From assembly GCA_025463515.1 (NCBI GenBank), contig JAODAQ010000035.1, positions 62,001 to 126,000 on the forward strand: a stretch of 64,000 bases of DNA. The letters are read 5' to 3'. Both the position numbers and the translations under genes were made by a program. Position 1 is the stretch's first letter. Each line of letters begins with the position of its first letter. Below the pieces are notes generated by a model that worked only from the letters and a program-made list of their open reading frames with translations, did not search any database and was not told the origin of the DNA. Shown here in pieces: positions 44,831-52,988 of this stretch. This DNA is from Rhodoglobus sp. (GTDB lineage: Bacteria; Actinomycetota; Actinomycetes; Actinomycetales; Microbacteriaceae).

Positions 44831-45580
44831 ATGACGATTTCCACCGAAGAGCTCTTCATGGATCTCGACCGATCCGGTCCCATCCCGCTCTACTACCAGA
44901 TCGCCCGGCGCATGCAGGCGGCCATTGAGAGCGGCGCGCTCCCGCCCGGATCCCGGATCGAGAACGAGCTCAAGCTCGCCGAGCAGCTCGCGATCTCGCG
45001 CCCGACCATCCGCCGCGCCATCCAGGAGCTGGTCGACCAGGGCCTGCTCGTGCGGCGCCGCGGCGTCGGCACGCAGGTGGTCAGGGGCCGGCTCACCCGC
45101 AGTGTCGAGCTGACCAGCCTCTACGACGACCTGAGCCTGTCGAACCGATCCCCCGCCACCAAGGTCCTCCTCCACGAGGAGATGGTTCCCTCGGCGGACG
45201 TGCTCGAGTCCCTCACCCTGCCCGCGGGCACCGCCGTCCTGCACATCAAGCGCCTGCGCTATACGGACGGCATTCCGTTCGCCCTTCTCGAGAACTTCCT
45301 GCCGCCGGAGTTCCTCAACCTCACGGCCGACCAGTTCGAGAAGCACGGGCTGTACCAGCTCATGCGCGCCAGGGGGACGACGATGCGCGTCGCCCGCCAG
45401 ACGATCGGCGCGCGCGCGGCGACGGCCGAGGAGGCCGAGCTGTTCGCGCAGAAGACCGGGTCTGCCGTGCTGATCATGTCCCGGACGCTCTACGACCAGT
45501 CCGGACACGCGGTCGAGTACGGCGAGCACTCCTACCGGCCCGACCTCTACTCGTTCGAGGTCACGCTCGTCGAGAAGTAG
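44831..45580 (+). CDS. GntR-family transcriptional regulator (HutC/UTRA type)
   Basis: A 249-residue regulator: winged helix-turn-helix at about 16-85 (PLYYQIARRMQAAIESGALPPG, LAISRPTIRRAIQELVDQGLL), then a UTRA ligand domain (RLRYTDGIPFALLENFLP, the closing EYGEHSYRPDLYSF). The start ATG 44831 is in an A/T-rich 88-bp divergent region shared with the zinc dehydrogenase, with TATCATTATCAATA near 44781. Probably controls the polyol genes on both sides in response to a sugar phosphate or similar ligand. Confidence 0.92.
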   Translation: MTISTEELFMDLDRSGPIPLYYQIARRMQAAIESGALPPGSRIENELKLAEQLAISRPTIRRAIQELVDQGLLVRRRGVGTQVVRGRLTRSVELTSLYDDLSLSNRSPATKVLLHEEMVPSADVLESLTLPAGTAVLHIKRLRYTDGIPFALLENFLPPEFLNLTADQFEKHGLYQLMRARGTTMRVARQTIGARAATAEEAELFAQKTGSAVLIMSRTLYDQSGHAVEYGEHSYRPDLYSFEVTLVEK

Positions 45581-45605
45581 TCGCACCGGCCGCGCCTCCC
45601 CCGGG

Positions 45606-46490
45606 TCAGCGCGCACCGTGCACGAGCTGTGCGGCGCGCTCGACGGCGCCCATGACGTCGCCGTCCGGCGGGTACAGGAGCGTCCGTCCCACGACGAGGC
45701 CGTGAACGCCGGGCAGGCAGAGGGCCTTCTCCCACGACTCGTAGATCTCGTGCGAGGCCATCGCCGGGTCGCCGCCGAGCAGCAGCGTCGGAAGCGTGGT
45801 CGCCTTCATCACCCGCTCCATGTCCGGTACCACCGGGAGCTTCAACCACGAGTACGCGGAACTGGCTCCGAGCGCGGACGCGATCGCGACGGACTTGATC
45901 ACGGCCTCGGCGGTCAGGTCGTTCTTGATCGCCCCTTCCACCCACTCGCTCATGAACGGCTCGATCATGATCGGCAGCTTGGCCTCCGCGGCGCGCGTGA
46001 CGATCTCGGCCGCGGTGTGCAGGGTGTGGACCGAGCCGGCGTCGTCGAGGTTGATCCTGACGAGCAGCTTGGCGAAGTCGAGGCCGAGGCTCTGGATGGT
46101 GTCGATGTCGTACGCGGTGAACCGGTCGTCCATCTCGAACACGGCGGCTTTGAGCCCGCCGCGGTTCATCGAGCCCACGACCACCTTGTCCTCGAGGGCG
46201 CCCATGAGGGCCAGGTCCTCGACGAGGTCGGCGGTGCCGAGGAATCCGTCGACCCGCGGGTTCCGGAGCGCCTCGGCGAGCCGGGCGAGCAGGTCGTACC
46301 GGTCGGCCATTGCCATGTCGTCCTCTCGGACGCCGAGGGAGCCACGCGCCGGGTGGTCCGCGGCGAGGATGAACAGCCGGTTGTCGCCCACGAGGAGCGG
46401 CCGGCGCTTGCGCTCGAGAAGAGCGCGACGGATCGCGCCTGGGTCACTGGCCCTCGCACGCCGAACGGCATCGAAGTCATCTTCCGTCAT
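45606..46490 (-). CDS. Cgl0159-type (beta/alpha)8 aldolase-like protein
   Basis: A 294-residue DeoC/LacD-like TIM barrel of the Cgl0159 family, which in corynebacteria lies next to iolC in myo-inositol clusters. Segments: FILAADHPARGSLGV, a KLLVRINLDD strand with the expected Schiff-base lysine region, MIEPFMSEW and LLLGGDPA. The likely reaction is cleavage of 2-deoxy-5-keto-gluconate 6-phosphate into dihydroxyacetone phosphate and malonate semialdehyde, the step after IolC (inference). It overlaps the iolC stop by 4 nt. Confidence 0.82.
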   Translation of the reverse strand: MTEDDFDAVRRARASDPGAIRRALLERKRRPLLVGDNRLFILAADHPARGSLGVREDDMAMADRYDLLARLAEALRNPRVDGFLGTADLVEDLALMGALEDKVVVGSMNRGGLKAAVFEMDDRFTAYDIDTIQSLGLDFAKLLVRINLDDAGSVHTLHTAAEIVTRAAEAKLPIMIEPFMSEWVEGAIKNDLTAEAVIKSVAIASALGASSAYSWLKLPVVPDMERVMKATTLPTLLLGGDPAMASHEIYESWEKALCLPGVHGLVVGRTLLYPPDGDVMGAVERAAQLVHGAR

Positions 46491-47446
46491 CGCGCGTCAC
46501 CCCTCTCCATGAGCTTCTCCACCTCGTCCGACGTTGGCATTGCGGTTGAGCACTCCCTCCGGCTGGCGACTATCGCGCCCGCCACGTTTGCGAAGCGCAG
46601 AGTGCGCTCGAGCGGCCAGCCGTTGAGCAGGCCGTGGCACAGTGCCCCTCCGAAGCCGTCGCCGGCGCCCAGCCCGTTGACCACGGCGACCTCGAAGGGC
46701 GCGACCTCCACCGTCTCGTCGCGGGTCTTGGCGAGCACGCCCTTGGGCCCCTGCTTGACGACGGCAAGTCGCACACCGCGCTCCAGGAGCGCGTCTGCGG
46801 CCCGATGCGGGTCGGTCTCGCCCACCGCGATCTCGCACTCCTCGCGGTTGCCGACGGCCACCGTGACGTGCTCGAGCGCCGCAGCGACCTGCGCGCTGGC
46901 CTCGGCCGGGTCCGACCAGAACATCGGGCGGTAGTCGAGGTCGAGCACGGTCTCCGCGGCCCGCCCCCGCGCCGCCCAGGCCGCGAAGTGCGCGGCCCGG
47001 CTGGGCTCGCGGCTCAGGCCCGTCACCGTCGACCAGTAGATCCGGGCGCTCCGGATGGCGTCGAGGTCCAGCGCGTCCGCACGGATCATGAGATCGGGCG
47101 CGATGGGCTCGCGGTAGAAGTAGATCGGGAAGTGGTCGGGCGGGAAGATCTCGCAGAAGGTCACCGGGGTGTTGAGCCCGGGAACGGTCGTGACGAGGGT
47201 GTTGTCCACGCCGAGCCGGGTGAGCTCCTTCGCGACGAACCGGCCGAACGGGTCATCGCCGACCCCGGTGATCACGGCGCTCGACCGTCCGTGGCGGGCC
47301 GCGGCCACCGCGACGTTGGTCGCGCTGCCCCCGAGGTACTTGCCGAAGGTCTGCACGTCCTCGAGTCCCACGTTGTCCTGCAGCGGGTAGAGGTCCACGC
47401 CGACGCGCCCGATGGTGAGCACGTCGAACGGCGCTGGGGGCGTCAT
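46487..47446 (-). CDS. iolC: 5-dehydro-2-deoxygluconokinase
   Basis: PfkB-family carbohydrate kinase of 319 residues. Substrate-side motif GGSATNVAVAAARHG (39-53) and the ATP-site/catalytic-base motif GLGAGDGFGG with D263. DVLTIGRVGVDLYPLQ and YFYREPIAPDLM are typical of IolC, which phosphorylates 2-deoxy-5-keto-D-gluconate in myo-inositol breakdown. It overlaps the permease stop (ATGA) and the aldolase start. IolB, IolD and a clear IolE are absent from the window. Confidence 0.87.
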   Translation of the reverse strand: MTPPAPFDVLTIGRVGVDLYPLQDNVGLEDVQTFGKYLGGSATNVAVAAARHGRSSAVITGVGDDPFGRFVAKELTRLGVDNTLVTTVPGLNTPVTFCEIFPPDHFPIYFYREPIAPDLMIRADALDLDAIRSARIYWSTVTGLSREPSRAAHFAAWAARGRAAETVLDLDYRPMFWSDPAEASAQVAAALEHVTVAVGNREECEIAVGETDPHRAADALLERGVRLAVVKQGPKGVLAKTRDETVEVAPFEVAVVNGLGAGDGFGGALCHGLLNGWPLERTLRFANVAGAIVASRRECSTAMPTSDEVEKLMERGDAR

Positions 47447-48267
47447 CCCTTCACCGCCCCGCCCGTGGTGCCCTCGGCGATGTACTTCTGGACGAAGAAC
47501 CCGATGATGATCATCGGCACCATCGTGACAGTGGCCGCCGCGCTGCTCAGGCCCCAGTCGACCGAGATCGCGCCGACGAAGCTCGCGATGCCCACCGGCA
47601 GTGTGTACGTCTCGAGAGTGGTGAGCTGCAGCGAGAAGAGCAGCTCGTTCCAGGAATACTGCATGCTCAGGATGAAGACCGCCGCGAGCCCTGGGAGCAC
47701 CACGGGCAGCAGCACCCGCCAGAACGCCTGCATCCTCGTGCATCCGTCGATCAGGGCAGCCTGCTCGAGTTCGCGCGGCACGTCGCGGAAGAAGCCCATC
47801 AGGAGCCACACCGCGAACGGGAGGTTGAGCGCCACGTGGGCGAGAACCGGTCCGACGAGCGTGCCGCGCAGGCCGACAGCGTTGATGATCACGAAGATCG
47901 GCAGCAGCATCGAGATGACCGGCACGAGCTTGCCGACGAGGAACCCGTTGGCGATCGTGTTGGCGAAGCGCAGCTGGAAGCTCGTGAGGCCGTAGGACGC
48001 GAAGGTCGCGAGGATGATCACGATGATCGTGCTCGACAGCGCGACGATCGAGCTGTTCGCGAAGTAGAGGCCGAAGTCGCTCTTCGTGAACGCGTTGACG
48101 TAGTTGTCGAGCGTGGGGGCGAAGAAGATCCGCGGGACATCCGTGAAGATGTCCTTCGCCTTCTTGAACGAGTTGACGATGATCAGCAGGATCGGGATGA
48201 CCGTCCAGAGCAGGAAGACGATGAGGATCGCCCACTTGCCGGCCGAGGTGAGGCGCCGCTTGGCCAT
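47443..48267 (-). CDS. carbohydrate ABC importer permease (MalG type)
   Basis: 274-residue CUT1 permease, six helices starting WAILIVFLLWTVIPILLII; EAA loop RELEQAALIDGCTRMQAF; C-terminus QKYIAEGTTGGAVKG. Overlaps iolC by 4 nt, so importer and inositol kinase are on one transcript. Its start is 2 nt from the preceding stop. Confidence 0.92.
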   Translation of the reverse strand: MAKRRLTSAGKWAILIVFLLWTVIPILLIIVNSFKKAKDIFTDVPRIFFAPTLDNYVNAFTKSDFGLYFANSSIVALSSTIIVIILATFASYGLTSFQLRFANTIANGFLVGKLVPVISMLLPIFVIINAVGLRGTLVGPVLAHVALNLPFAVWLLMGFFRDVPRELEQAALIDGCTRMQAFWRVLLPVVLPGLAAVFILSMQYSWNELLFSLQLTTLETYTLPVGIASFVGAISVDWGLSSAAATVTMVPMIIIGFFVQKYIAEGTTGGAVKG

Positions 48268-48269
48268 GG

Positions 48270-49199
48270 TCAGTCGTCCCTTCCGCGCGCGGAGTTGCGC
48301 ATGAGCGGGCCGAACAGGATCACGAGCCCGATCAGGGTGATCACGGCGACGGCCATGGCGAAGCCCATCTGGTTGTTCTCGTAGGCCTGCTTGTACGCGT
48401 AGATGCTCAACGAGGATGTGGAGTTGGCCGGTCCGCCGCCGGTGAGGCCGTAGATCAGGTCGAACACGCGGAACGCGTCGGTGCCGCGGATGAGGATGAG
48501 CACGACGAGCGTCTTGACCAGCAGCGGCAGCGTCACGCTGAACAGCGTGCGGGCGGCGCCGGCGCCGTCGATCCTCGCCGCCTCGTAGAGCTCCTCGGGG
48601 ATGACGGTCAGTCCGGCGGAGGAGACCAGGATGATGAAGGGCACCGCGTGCCAGACATCCGTGACCACGATGCTGAACAGGGCGGTCGCCGAGTCCGTGA
48701 GGCCGCCGAAGTCCTGCAGGCCGACCAGGCCGAGGACGTAGTAGATCAGCCCGTAGGTCGGGTCGTACATGTAGCGCCAGATGAGGCTCACGATGATGGG
48801 CGAGATCAGCACCGGCATCGCGAAGATCGCGCGGAAGACGTTGCCCGTCCGCGGGGCCAGGCTCTTGAGGAGCACCGAGATGCCGACGCCGATGGTCATG
48901 CACAGGGCGAGCGAGAGGACCGTGAAGATCACGGTGTTGAGCAGCGACCTCAGCGCGACCGGGTCTGCGAAGAACTTGGCGTAGTTGTCGAGGAAGACGA
49001 AGACCGCCTTGTCCTCCTGCCCGAGGCTGTACTGGAAAGTACTCGCGACGAGGGCGAATCCGAGGGGCACGATCATCACGATGAAGATCGCGAGTGCGGC
49101 CGGGAGGATCAGGAACACTGCGATGCGCAGGTCCTTGCGGGCATAGCTGCTCATCCGGCGCCTCGTGGGCAGCGGCATCGCTGGGGTGGAGCTGGTCAT
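48270..49199 (-). CDS. carbohydrate ABC importer permease (MalF type)
   Basis: 309-residue CUT1 permease with about six helices (first IAVFLILPAALAIFIVMIV) and EAA loop EELYEAARIDGAGAARTLF. Separated from the binding-protein gene by an 87-bp gap holding a strong hairpin (49238-49270). Together with the second permease and binding protein it forms the third ATPase-less sugar importer of the window. Confidence 0.92.
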   Translation of the reverse strand: MTSSTPAMPLPTRRRMSSYARKDLRIAVFLILPAALAIFIVMIVPLGFALVASTFQYSLGQEDKAVFVFLDNYAKFFADPVALRSLLNTVIFTVLSLALCMTIGVGISVLLKSLAPRTGNVFRAIFAMPVLISPIIVSLIWRYMYDPTYGLIYYVLGLVGLQDFGGLTDSATALFSIVVTDVWHAVPFIILVSSAGLTVIPEELYEAARIDGAGAARTLFSVTLPLLVKTLVVLILIRGTDAFRVFDLIYGLTGGGPANSTSSLSIYAYKQAYENNQMGFAMAVAVITLIGLVILFGPLMRNSARGRDD

Positions 49200-49237
49200 G
49201 GTGAGGACTTCCGTTGTATCGGGCGGGCCGCGGGGCG

Positions 49238-49270
49238 GATGTGGGCGGGGCTCGGCGCCCCGCCCACATC
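49238..49270 (-). terminator. hairpin between binding-protein and permease genes
   Basis: A perfect 14-bp inverted repeat (GATGTGGGCGGGGC and its complement) around a 5-nt loop, 16 nt after the binding-protein stop and 38 nt before the permease ATG. No T run. It may partly stop transcription or protect the 3' end of the binding-protein message, giving more binding protein than permease. Confidence 0.75.
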
Positions 49271-49286
49271 GCTCATCATCCGGCTT

Positions 49287-50567
49287 CTAGAACTGCGAGA
49301 CCAGAGTGTCCTGGATGCCCTGCAGCATCGTCTTCGGATCCTCTCCGTTGGCCACCACTCCCGACAGCCCGACGCTCAGCGCATCGGTGAGCGCGGGTGC
49401 GTTGGTCTGCAGCGGAACGGTGACGCCCTTCGCGAGCGCCTCCTGCACCGCGGGCAGCCACGGCGCGTTGGCGGTCAGGTCCTTGTCCGTGTACAGCGAC
49501 TCGCGGAAGCTGATGAAGGACGGGTCGATCGTCCCCATCTCCTTCTGGGCGGTCTTGCTCGTCAGCCACGCGGCGAGCTTGAACGCCTCCTCCGGGTTCT
49601 TGGAGTCAGCGGTGACGCCCCAGCCCCAGGTCTGCAGGAGGCCCGCAGGAGTCTTGGAGTAGGGGATCGGCGCGTAGCCGAGCTTGCCGGCGACGTTCGA
49701 CTCGTCGGCGTCCTCAAGAGCGGTGAACAGGCCCGACGTGGTGATGCCGATGGGGGCCTGGCCGAACTGCAGGGCCTTGTTGACCTCGTCCCAGTGCCAT
49801 CCGTTGCTTCCCTCGAGTCCGTACTGGCCGAGCTCCTTGATGAAGTCGACGGCCTGGACGACCTTCGGGTTGGTCAGGTCGAGCGCGCCGTCCTTGTCGA
49901 AGAAGTCGGTCTCGTTGCCCGCGAGCAGCACGGCCATGATGTTGACGATGGCCGATCCCTGGCGGTAGGGAAGGGCGATGCCCGTCCCCTGCTCCTTGAA
50001 GTACTTCGCCACTTCGAGGATGTCGTCCCACGTCTTGGGAGCCTCGAAGCCGGCCTTCTTGAGCACGTCCTTGTCGAAGACGACGAGCGGCGTCTGCACG
50101 AAGTACGGGAGCGCGTAGAGCGCGTCGTCGCGGGTGTAGACGTCGATGCCGCTCTTGTTGAAGTCCGCGTAGTCCCAGTCCGCGCCGGTGAGGCTCTCGT
50201 CCTTGACGTAGTCGGTCAGGTCAGCGAGGTAGCCGGCGTCCGTGTACTCGCCCACCCACGCCTCGGGGACGTAGACGAGGTCGTACTCGCCCGTCTTCGT
50301 GGACATGTTGAGCGTCTGCTTCTGCTTGAGCTGCCCGTAGTCGATCGCGTCGAAGCGGATGGTGACACCCGTCTCCGCGCTGTACTCGTCGAGGAGCTTC
50401 TGCTGTGCGTCAGCCTGGGGGCCGGCCCACCGGGACACGGTCAGGGTGACGTCGCTCTGGGGAGCTTCGGTGGAGCTGTCGTTGGGGGTACTGCTGCAGG
50501 CCGTGAGCCCCGTCAGCGCCATGAGCGCTGCGAGTCCGACGGCAACACTGCCTCGTGATCTGCGCAT
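49287..50567 (-). CDS. carbohydrate ABC importer substrate-binding lipoprotein
   Basis: 426-residue family-1 solute-binding protein. Signal peptide with lipobox LTAC, lipid cysteine at residue 24. ATG 50567 has GAGAAGGAAG upstream, and a good promoter candidate (TTGACA, 17 bp, TTGAAT) lies about 65-90 bp upstream. First gene of the operon continuing with two permeases, iolC and the aldolase, so inositol or a related polyol is a reasonable ligand (inference). Confidence 0.93.
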   Translation of the reverse strand: MRRSRGSVAVGLAALMALTGLTACSSTPNDSSTEAPQSDVTLTVSRWAGPQADAQQKLLDEYSAETGVTIRFDAIDYGQLKQKQTLNMSTKTGEYDLVYVPEAWVGEYTDAGYLADLTDYVKDESLTGADWDYADFNKSGIDVYTRDDALYALPYFVQTPLVVFDKDVLKKAGFEAPKTWDDILEVAKYFKEQGTGIALPYRQGSAIVNIMAVLLAGNETDFFDKDGALDLTNPKVVQAVDFIKELGQYGLEGSNGWHWDEVNKALQFGQAPIGITTSGLFTALEDADESNVAGKLGYAPIPYSKTPAGLLQTWGWGVTADSKNPEEAFKLAAWLTSKTAQKEMGTIDPSFISFRESLYTDKDLTANAPWLPAVQEALAKGVTVPLQTNAPALTDALSVGLSGVVANGEDPKTMLQGIQDTLVSQF

Positions 50568-50630
50568 TTCTTCCTTCTCTAGGGTTGGGGGAGAACTTGC
50601 GCGTTCCCATCCGGGACCCGCGCTGCAGAC

Positions 50631-50659
50631 ATTCAAATGTACTAACAAAGTAATGTCAA
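50631..50659 (-). promoter_or_regulatory. sigma70-type promoter candidate for the binding-protein/iolC operon
   Basis: On the minus strand, -35 TTGACA (complement of 50654-50659) and -10 TTGAAT (complement of 50631-50636) with a 17-bp spacer, in an A/T-rich patch. An interrupted palindrome ACATTCAAATGT (50629-50640) covers the -10 and would suit a repressor. Confidence 0.55.
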
Positions 50660-50713
50660 GCCAAAGTTCGATCCTGTTACGCGGCCGACACATCCCGCTG
50701 CTAGAAACAGCCC

Positions 50714-51979
50714 ATGCTCACCATCACCGGCGCCATTGCGATCCTCGTCGACGAGACCACCGAGACCAGCGGCGATCTCGCCCTGGAGGGTGTCTCGGCA
50801 AGCTCGACCGAAACGCTCGACGCGTCCGGATGCATCGTCACCCCCGGCCTGGTGAACGCGCACCACCACCTGCTGCAGTCGGCGTTCCGCACGCTGCCGG
50901 GCACGCGGGGGGTTGCGATGCGCGACTGGCTGCCGACGATGGCCGCGGCCTATGCCCGCGCGGGGGTGGACGCCGAGCTGGCGGCGGCCGCGGCATCCGT
51001 CGGCATCGCCGAAGGCCTGCTGAGCGGCGTGACGACCGTCGCCGACCACCACCTCACGTGGCCGAGCGGCGCCGACACCGTGTCCATCGCGCGGGCGACG
51101 GCCGGCGCGGCTCGGGCTCTGGGCGGCCGGCTCGTGTTCGTGCGGGGGTCGGCGCGCGACGACCCGCAGGAGGCCGCGGCATCCGCGGAGGCGATCGCGG
51201 AAGCGCTGCTCGCCGAGCTGCCCGGCGTCACCAGCGACGGGATGCTCCAACTCGCGGTGGGCCCGGCCGGCGTGCACAGCGATCCGCGCGAGACCTTCGA
51301 GCTGCTCGGAGAGGTCGCGGTGAAGCACGGGCTGCGTCGGCGTACCCAGTCCAACGAGCAGGTCGACACCGCGATCGCGCTCGAGAAGTACGGCAAGCGG
51401 CCCATCGACCTGCTCGAGGAGTGGGGGTGGCTCGCCGACGATGTGACGCTCGCGCACCTGTGCGACGTGACGCCTGACGAGATCGCGCGGCTCGCGCGGG
51501 CGGGCGTCACCGCGACGCACGCGCCCGGATGCGACCTGCCGATGGGCTGGGGCGTGGCCCCCGTCGCGGCACTCCTCGCTGCGGGCATCCCCGTGGGCCT
51601 CGGCACCAGCGGCGGCGGCAGCAACGACGCCGGGCACCTGCTCGCGGATGCCCGGCTCGCCATGCAGGTCGCGCCACTGGTGGGGCGCCCGCTCGCGGCG
51701 CGCGAGGTGCTCGCGATGGCGATGGCCGGCTCGGCCGCGGGCCTCGGGCGGCCGGAGCTCGGCCACCTCCGGCCCGGCTCCGCCGCCGACCTGTGCGTGT
51801 GGGACGTCTCGGGAGTGGCCGATGCGGGCGTCGCAGACCCCGTCGCGGGGCTGCTGTGGGCGAACCCCGGGCGGCGGCCGAAGCACGTCGTCGTGAACGG
51901 GCAGGTCGTGGTGCGCGACTACGCGCTCGTGAACGCGGACGAGCGCGAGCTCGTCAGCGGGTTGAGTAAGGCGCTCTAG
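50714..51979 (+). CDS. amidohydrolase, 8-oxoguanine deaminase/AtzB-like, with altered metal site
   Basis: A 421-residue protein with the fold and order of the ATZ/TRZ-type amidohydrolases (8-oxoguanine deaminase, hydroxyatrazine hydrolase). The first-strand histidines are present (NAHHHLLQS, 50-52), as are LAHLCDV and THAPGCDLPMGWG. However, the segment expected to read HTHxxE is RTQSNE (R210, Q212, E215), and the aspartate expected in the GTDG-like motif is S299 in GTSGGGSND. Two usual metal or catalytic ligands are thus missing while the frame is intact, so it may be a divergent enzyme or a non-catalytic relative. Its last residues GLSKAL come from the repeat arm. Confidence 0.8.
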   Translation: MLTITGAIAILVDETTETSGDLALEGVSASSTETLDASGCIVTPGLVNAHHHLLQSAFRTLPGTRGVAMRDWLPTMAAAYARAGVDAELAAAAASVGIAEGLLSGVTTVADHHLTWPSGADTVSIARATAGAARALGGRLVFVRGSARDDPQEAAASAEAIAEALLAELPGVTSDGMLQLAVGPAGVHSDPRETFELLGEVAVKHGLRRRTQSNEQVDTAIALEKYGKRPIDLLEEWGWLADDVTLAHLCDVTPDEIARLARAGVTATHAPGCDLPMGWGVAPVAALLAAGIPVGLGTSGGGSNDAGHLLADARLAMQVAPLVGRPLAAREVLAMAMAGSAAGLGRPELGHLRPGSAADLCVWDVSGVADAGVADPVAGLLWANPGRRPKHVVVNGQVVVRDYALVNADERELVSGLSKAL

Positions 51980-52040
51980 CGCCTGTATCGAAACCGCGCG
52001 GAAGGAGGTTTCGATACGGCCGCGGGCGGCCTACTCAACC
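51960..52040. repeat. palindromic intergenic repeat, locus 4
   Basis: Left arm 51960-51995 and right arm 52007-52040, between convergent genes. The right arm is identical over 34 bp to those at 29240 and 62758. The amidohydrolase frame runs 20 nt into the left arm before stopping; the reductase stop lies 3 nt beyond the right arm. Confidence 0.92.
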
Positions 52041-52043
52041 CAC

Positions 52044-52988
52044 CTACAACTCCAACGTCAACCGCGGCCCCGCCGACCGGGAGACGCAGATGTACATCAC
52101 GTCGTTCGCGTCCTGCTCGTCGGGGGTGAGGATCGAGTCGCGGTGGTCGACCTCGCCCGCCATCACGCGCGTCTCGCACGTCCCGCAGGTTCCCTCCTTG
52201 CAGCTCGAGAGCACGAGCACGCCCGCCTCCTCGACGACCTCGAGCACGCTGCGCTCGGGCGGTACGACCAGGTCGATGCCGGAGAACGCCAGCTCGACCT
52301 CGAACGGCTCCGCGAGGATCGGCGCCCCGAGCGCCTTCGGCTCGAACCGCTCCACCTTGAGCTGCCGGCCCTTCGCGGCGGCCTCGACCGCCTCGATCAG
52401 GCGCGCGGGCCCGCAGCAGTAGGTCGTGGTGAACGGGGGCAGGGTCTCGAAGAGCTCGGCGAGGTCGAGCCGCCGGCCCTCGTCGGCGGCATGGATCGTG
52501 ACGCGGCCCGGATGCTCGTCCTCGAGCGACACGAGGGCCATCGTCGAGCGCGACCGCCCGGCGTACTCGAGCCGGTACTCCACGCCCGCGGCGGCGGCCG
52601 ACGCGACCATCGCCGCGATCGGGGTGATGCCGATCCCGCCGGCGATGAACAGGTAGCGGGTGCCGCGCTCCGGCGCGAACTCGAAGTGGTTGCGCGGGCC
52701 GGCGACCCGGAGGACGGCGCCCTCGTGCGCGTGGTCGTGGATCCACGTCGAACCGCCGCGGCCGGCATCCTCGCGCAGCACTCCGATGCGCCACGTGGTC
52801 GAGCCGGGCGTGCCGCACAGCGAGTACTGCCGCGCGTCGCCGTTCGGCAGGATGACGTCGATGTGGGCGCCGGGCTGCCAGCGCGGGAGGGCGTGGTCGG
52901 AAGACAGCTCGAGGAGGGCGACCCCGTCGGCATCCTCGAGCCGGCGGGTCACGACCATGTCGAAAGCTGTGGACTCGAGGGCGCTCAT
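52044..52988 (-). CDS. oxygenase-type ferredoxin reductase (FMN/FAD-NAD-[2Fe-2S], VanB/PDR family)
   Basis: A 314-residue one-protein electron-transfer chain from NAD(P)H to an oxygenase. Flavin domain with RQYSLCG, nucleotide domain with FIAGGIGITPI and YCCGPARLI, C-terminal plant-type [2Fe-2S] domain with CKEGTCGTC and a later cysteine (MYICVS). Such reductases normally pair with a Rieske oxygenase, but none is in the window. Its start overlaps the stop of the XRE-cupin regulator by 4 nt, so regulator and reductase share a transcript. Confidence 0.92.
   Translation of the reverse strand: MSALESTAFDMVVTRRLEDADGVALLELSSDHALPRWQPGAHIDVILPNGDARQYSLCGTPGSTTWRIGVLREDAGRGGSTWIHDHAHEGAVLRVAGPRNHFEFAPERGTRYLFIAGGIGITPIAAMVASAAAAGVEYRLEYAGRSRSTMALVSLEDEHPGRVTIHAADEGRRLDLAELFETLPPFTTTYCCGPARLIEAVEAAAKGRQLKVERFEPKALGAPILAEPFEVELAFSGIDLVVPPERSVLEVVEEAGVLVLSSCKEGTCGTCETRVMAGEVDHRDSILTPDEQDANDVMYICVSRSAGPRLTLEL

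Noticed and set aside
50714-51979. Calling the amidohydrolase a pseudogene
   Set aside because: The frame is complete with conserved segments throughout; only specific ligand positions differ, so loss of function cannot be concluded.
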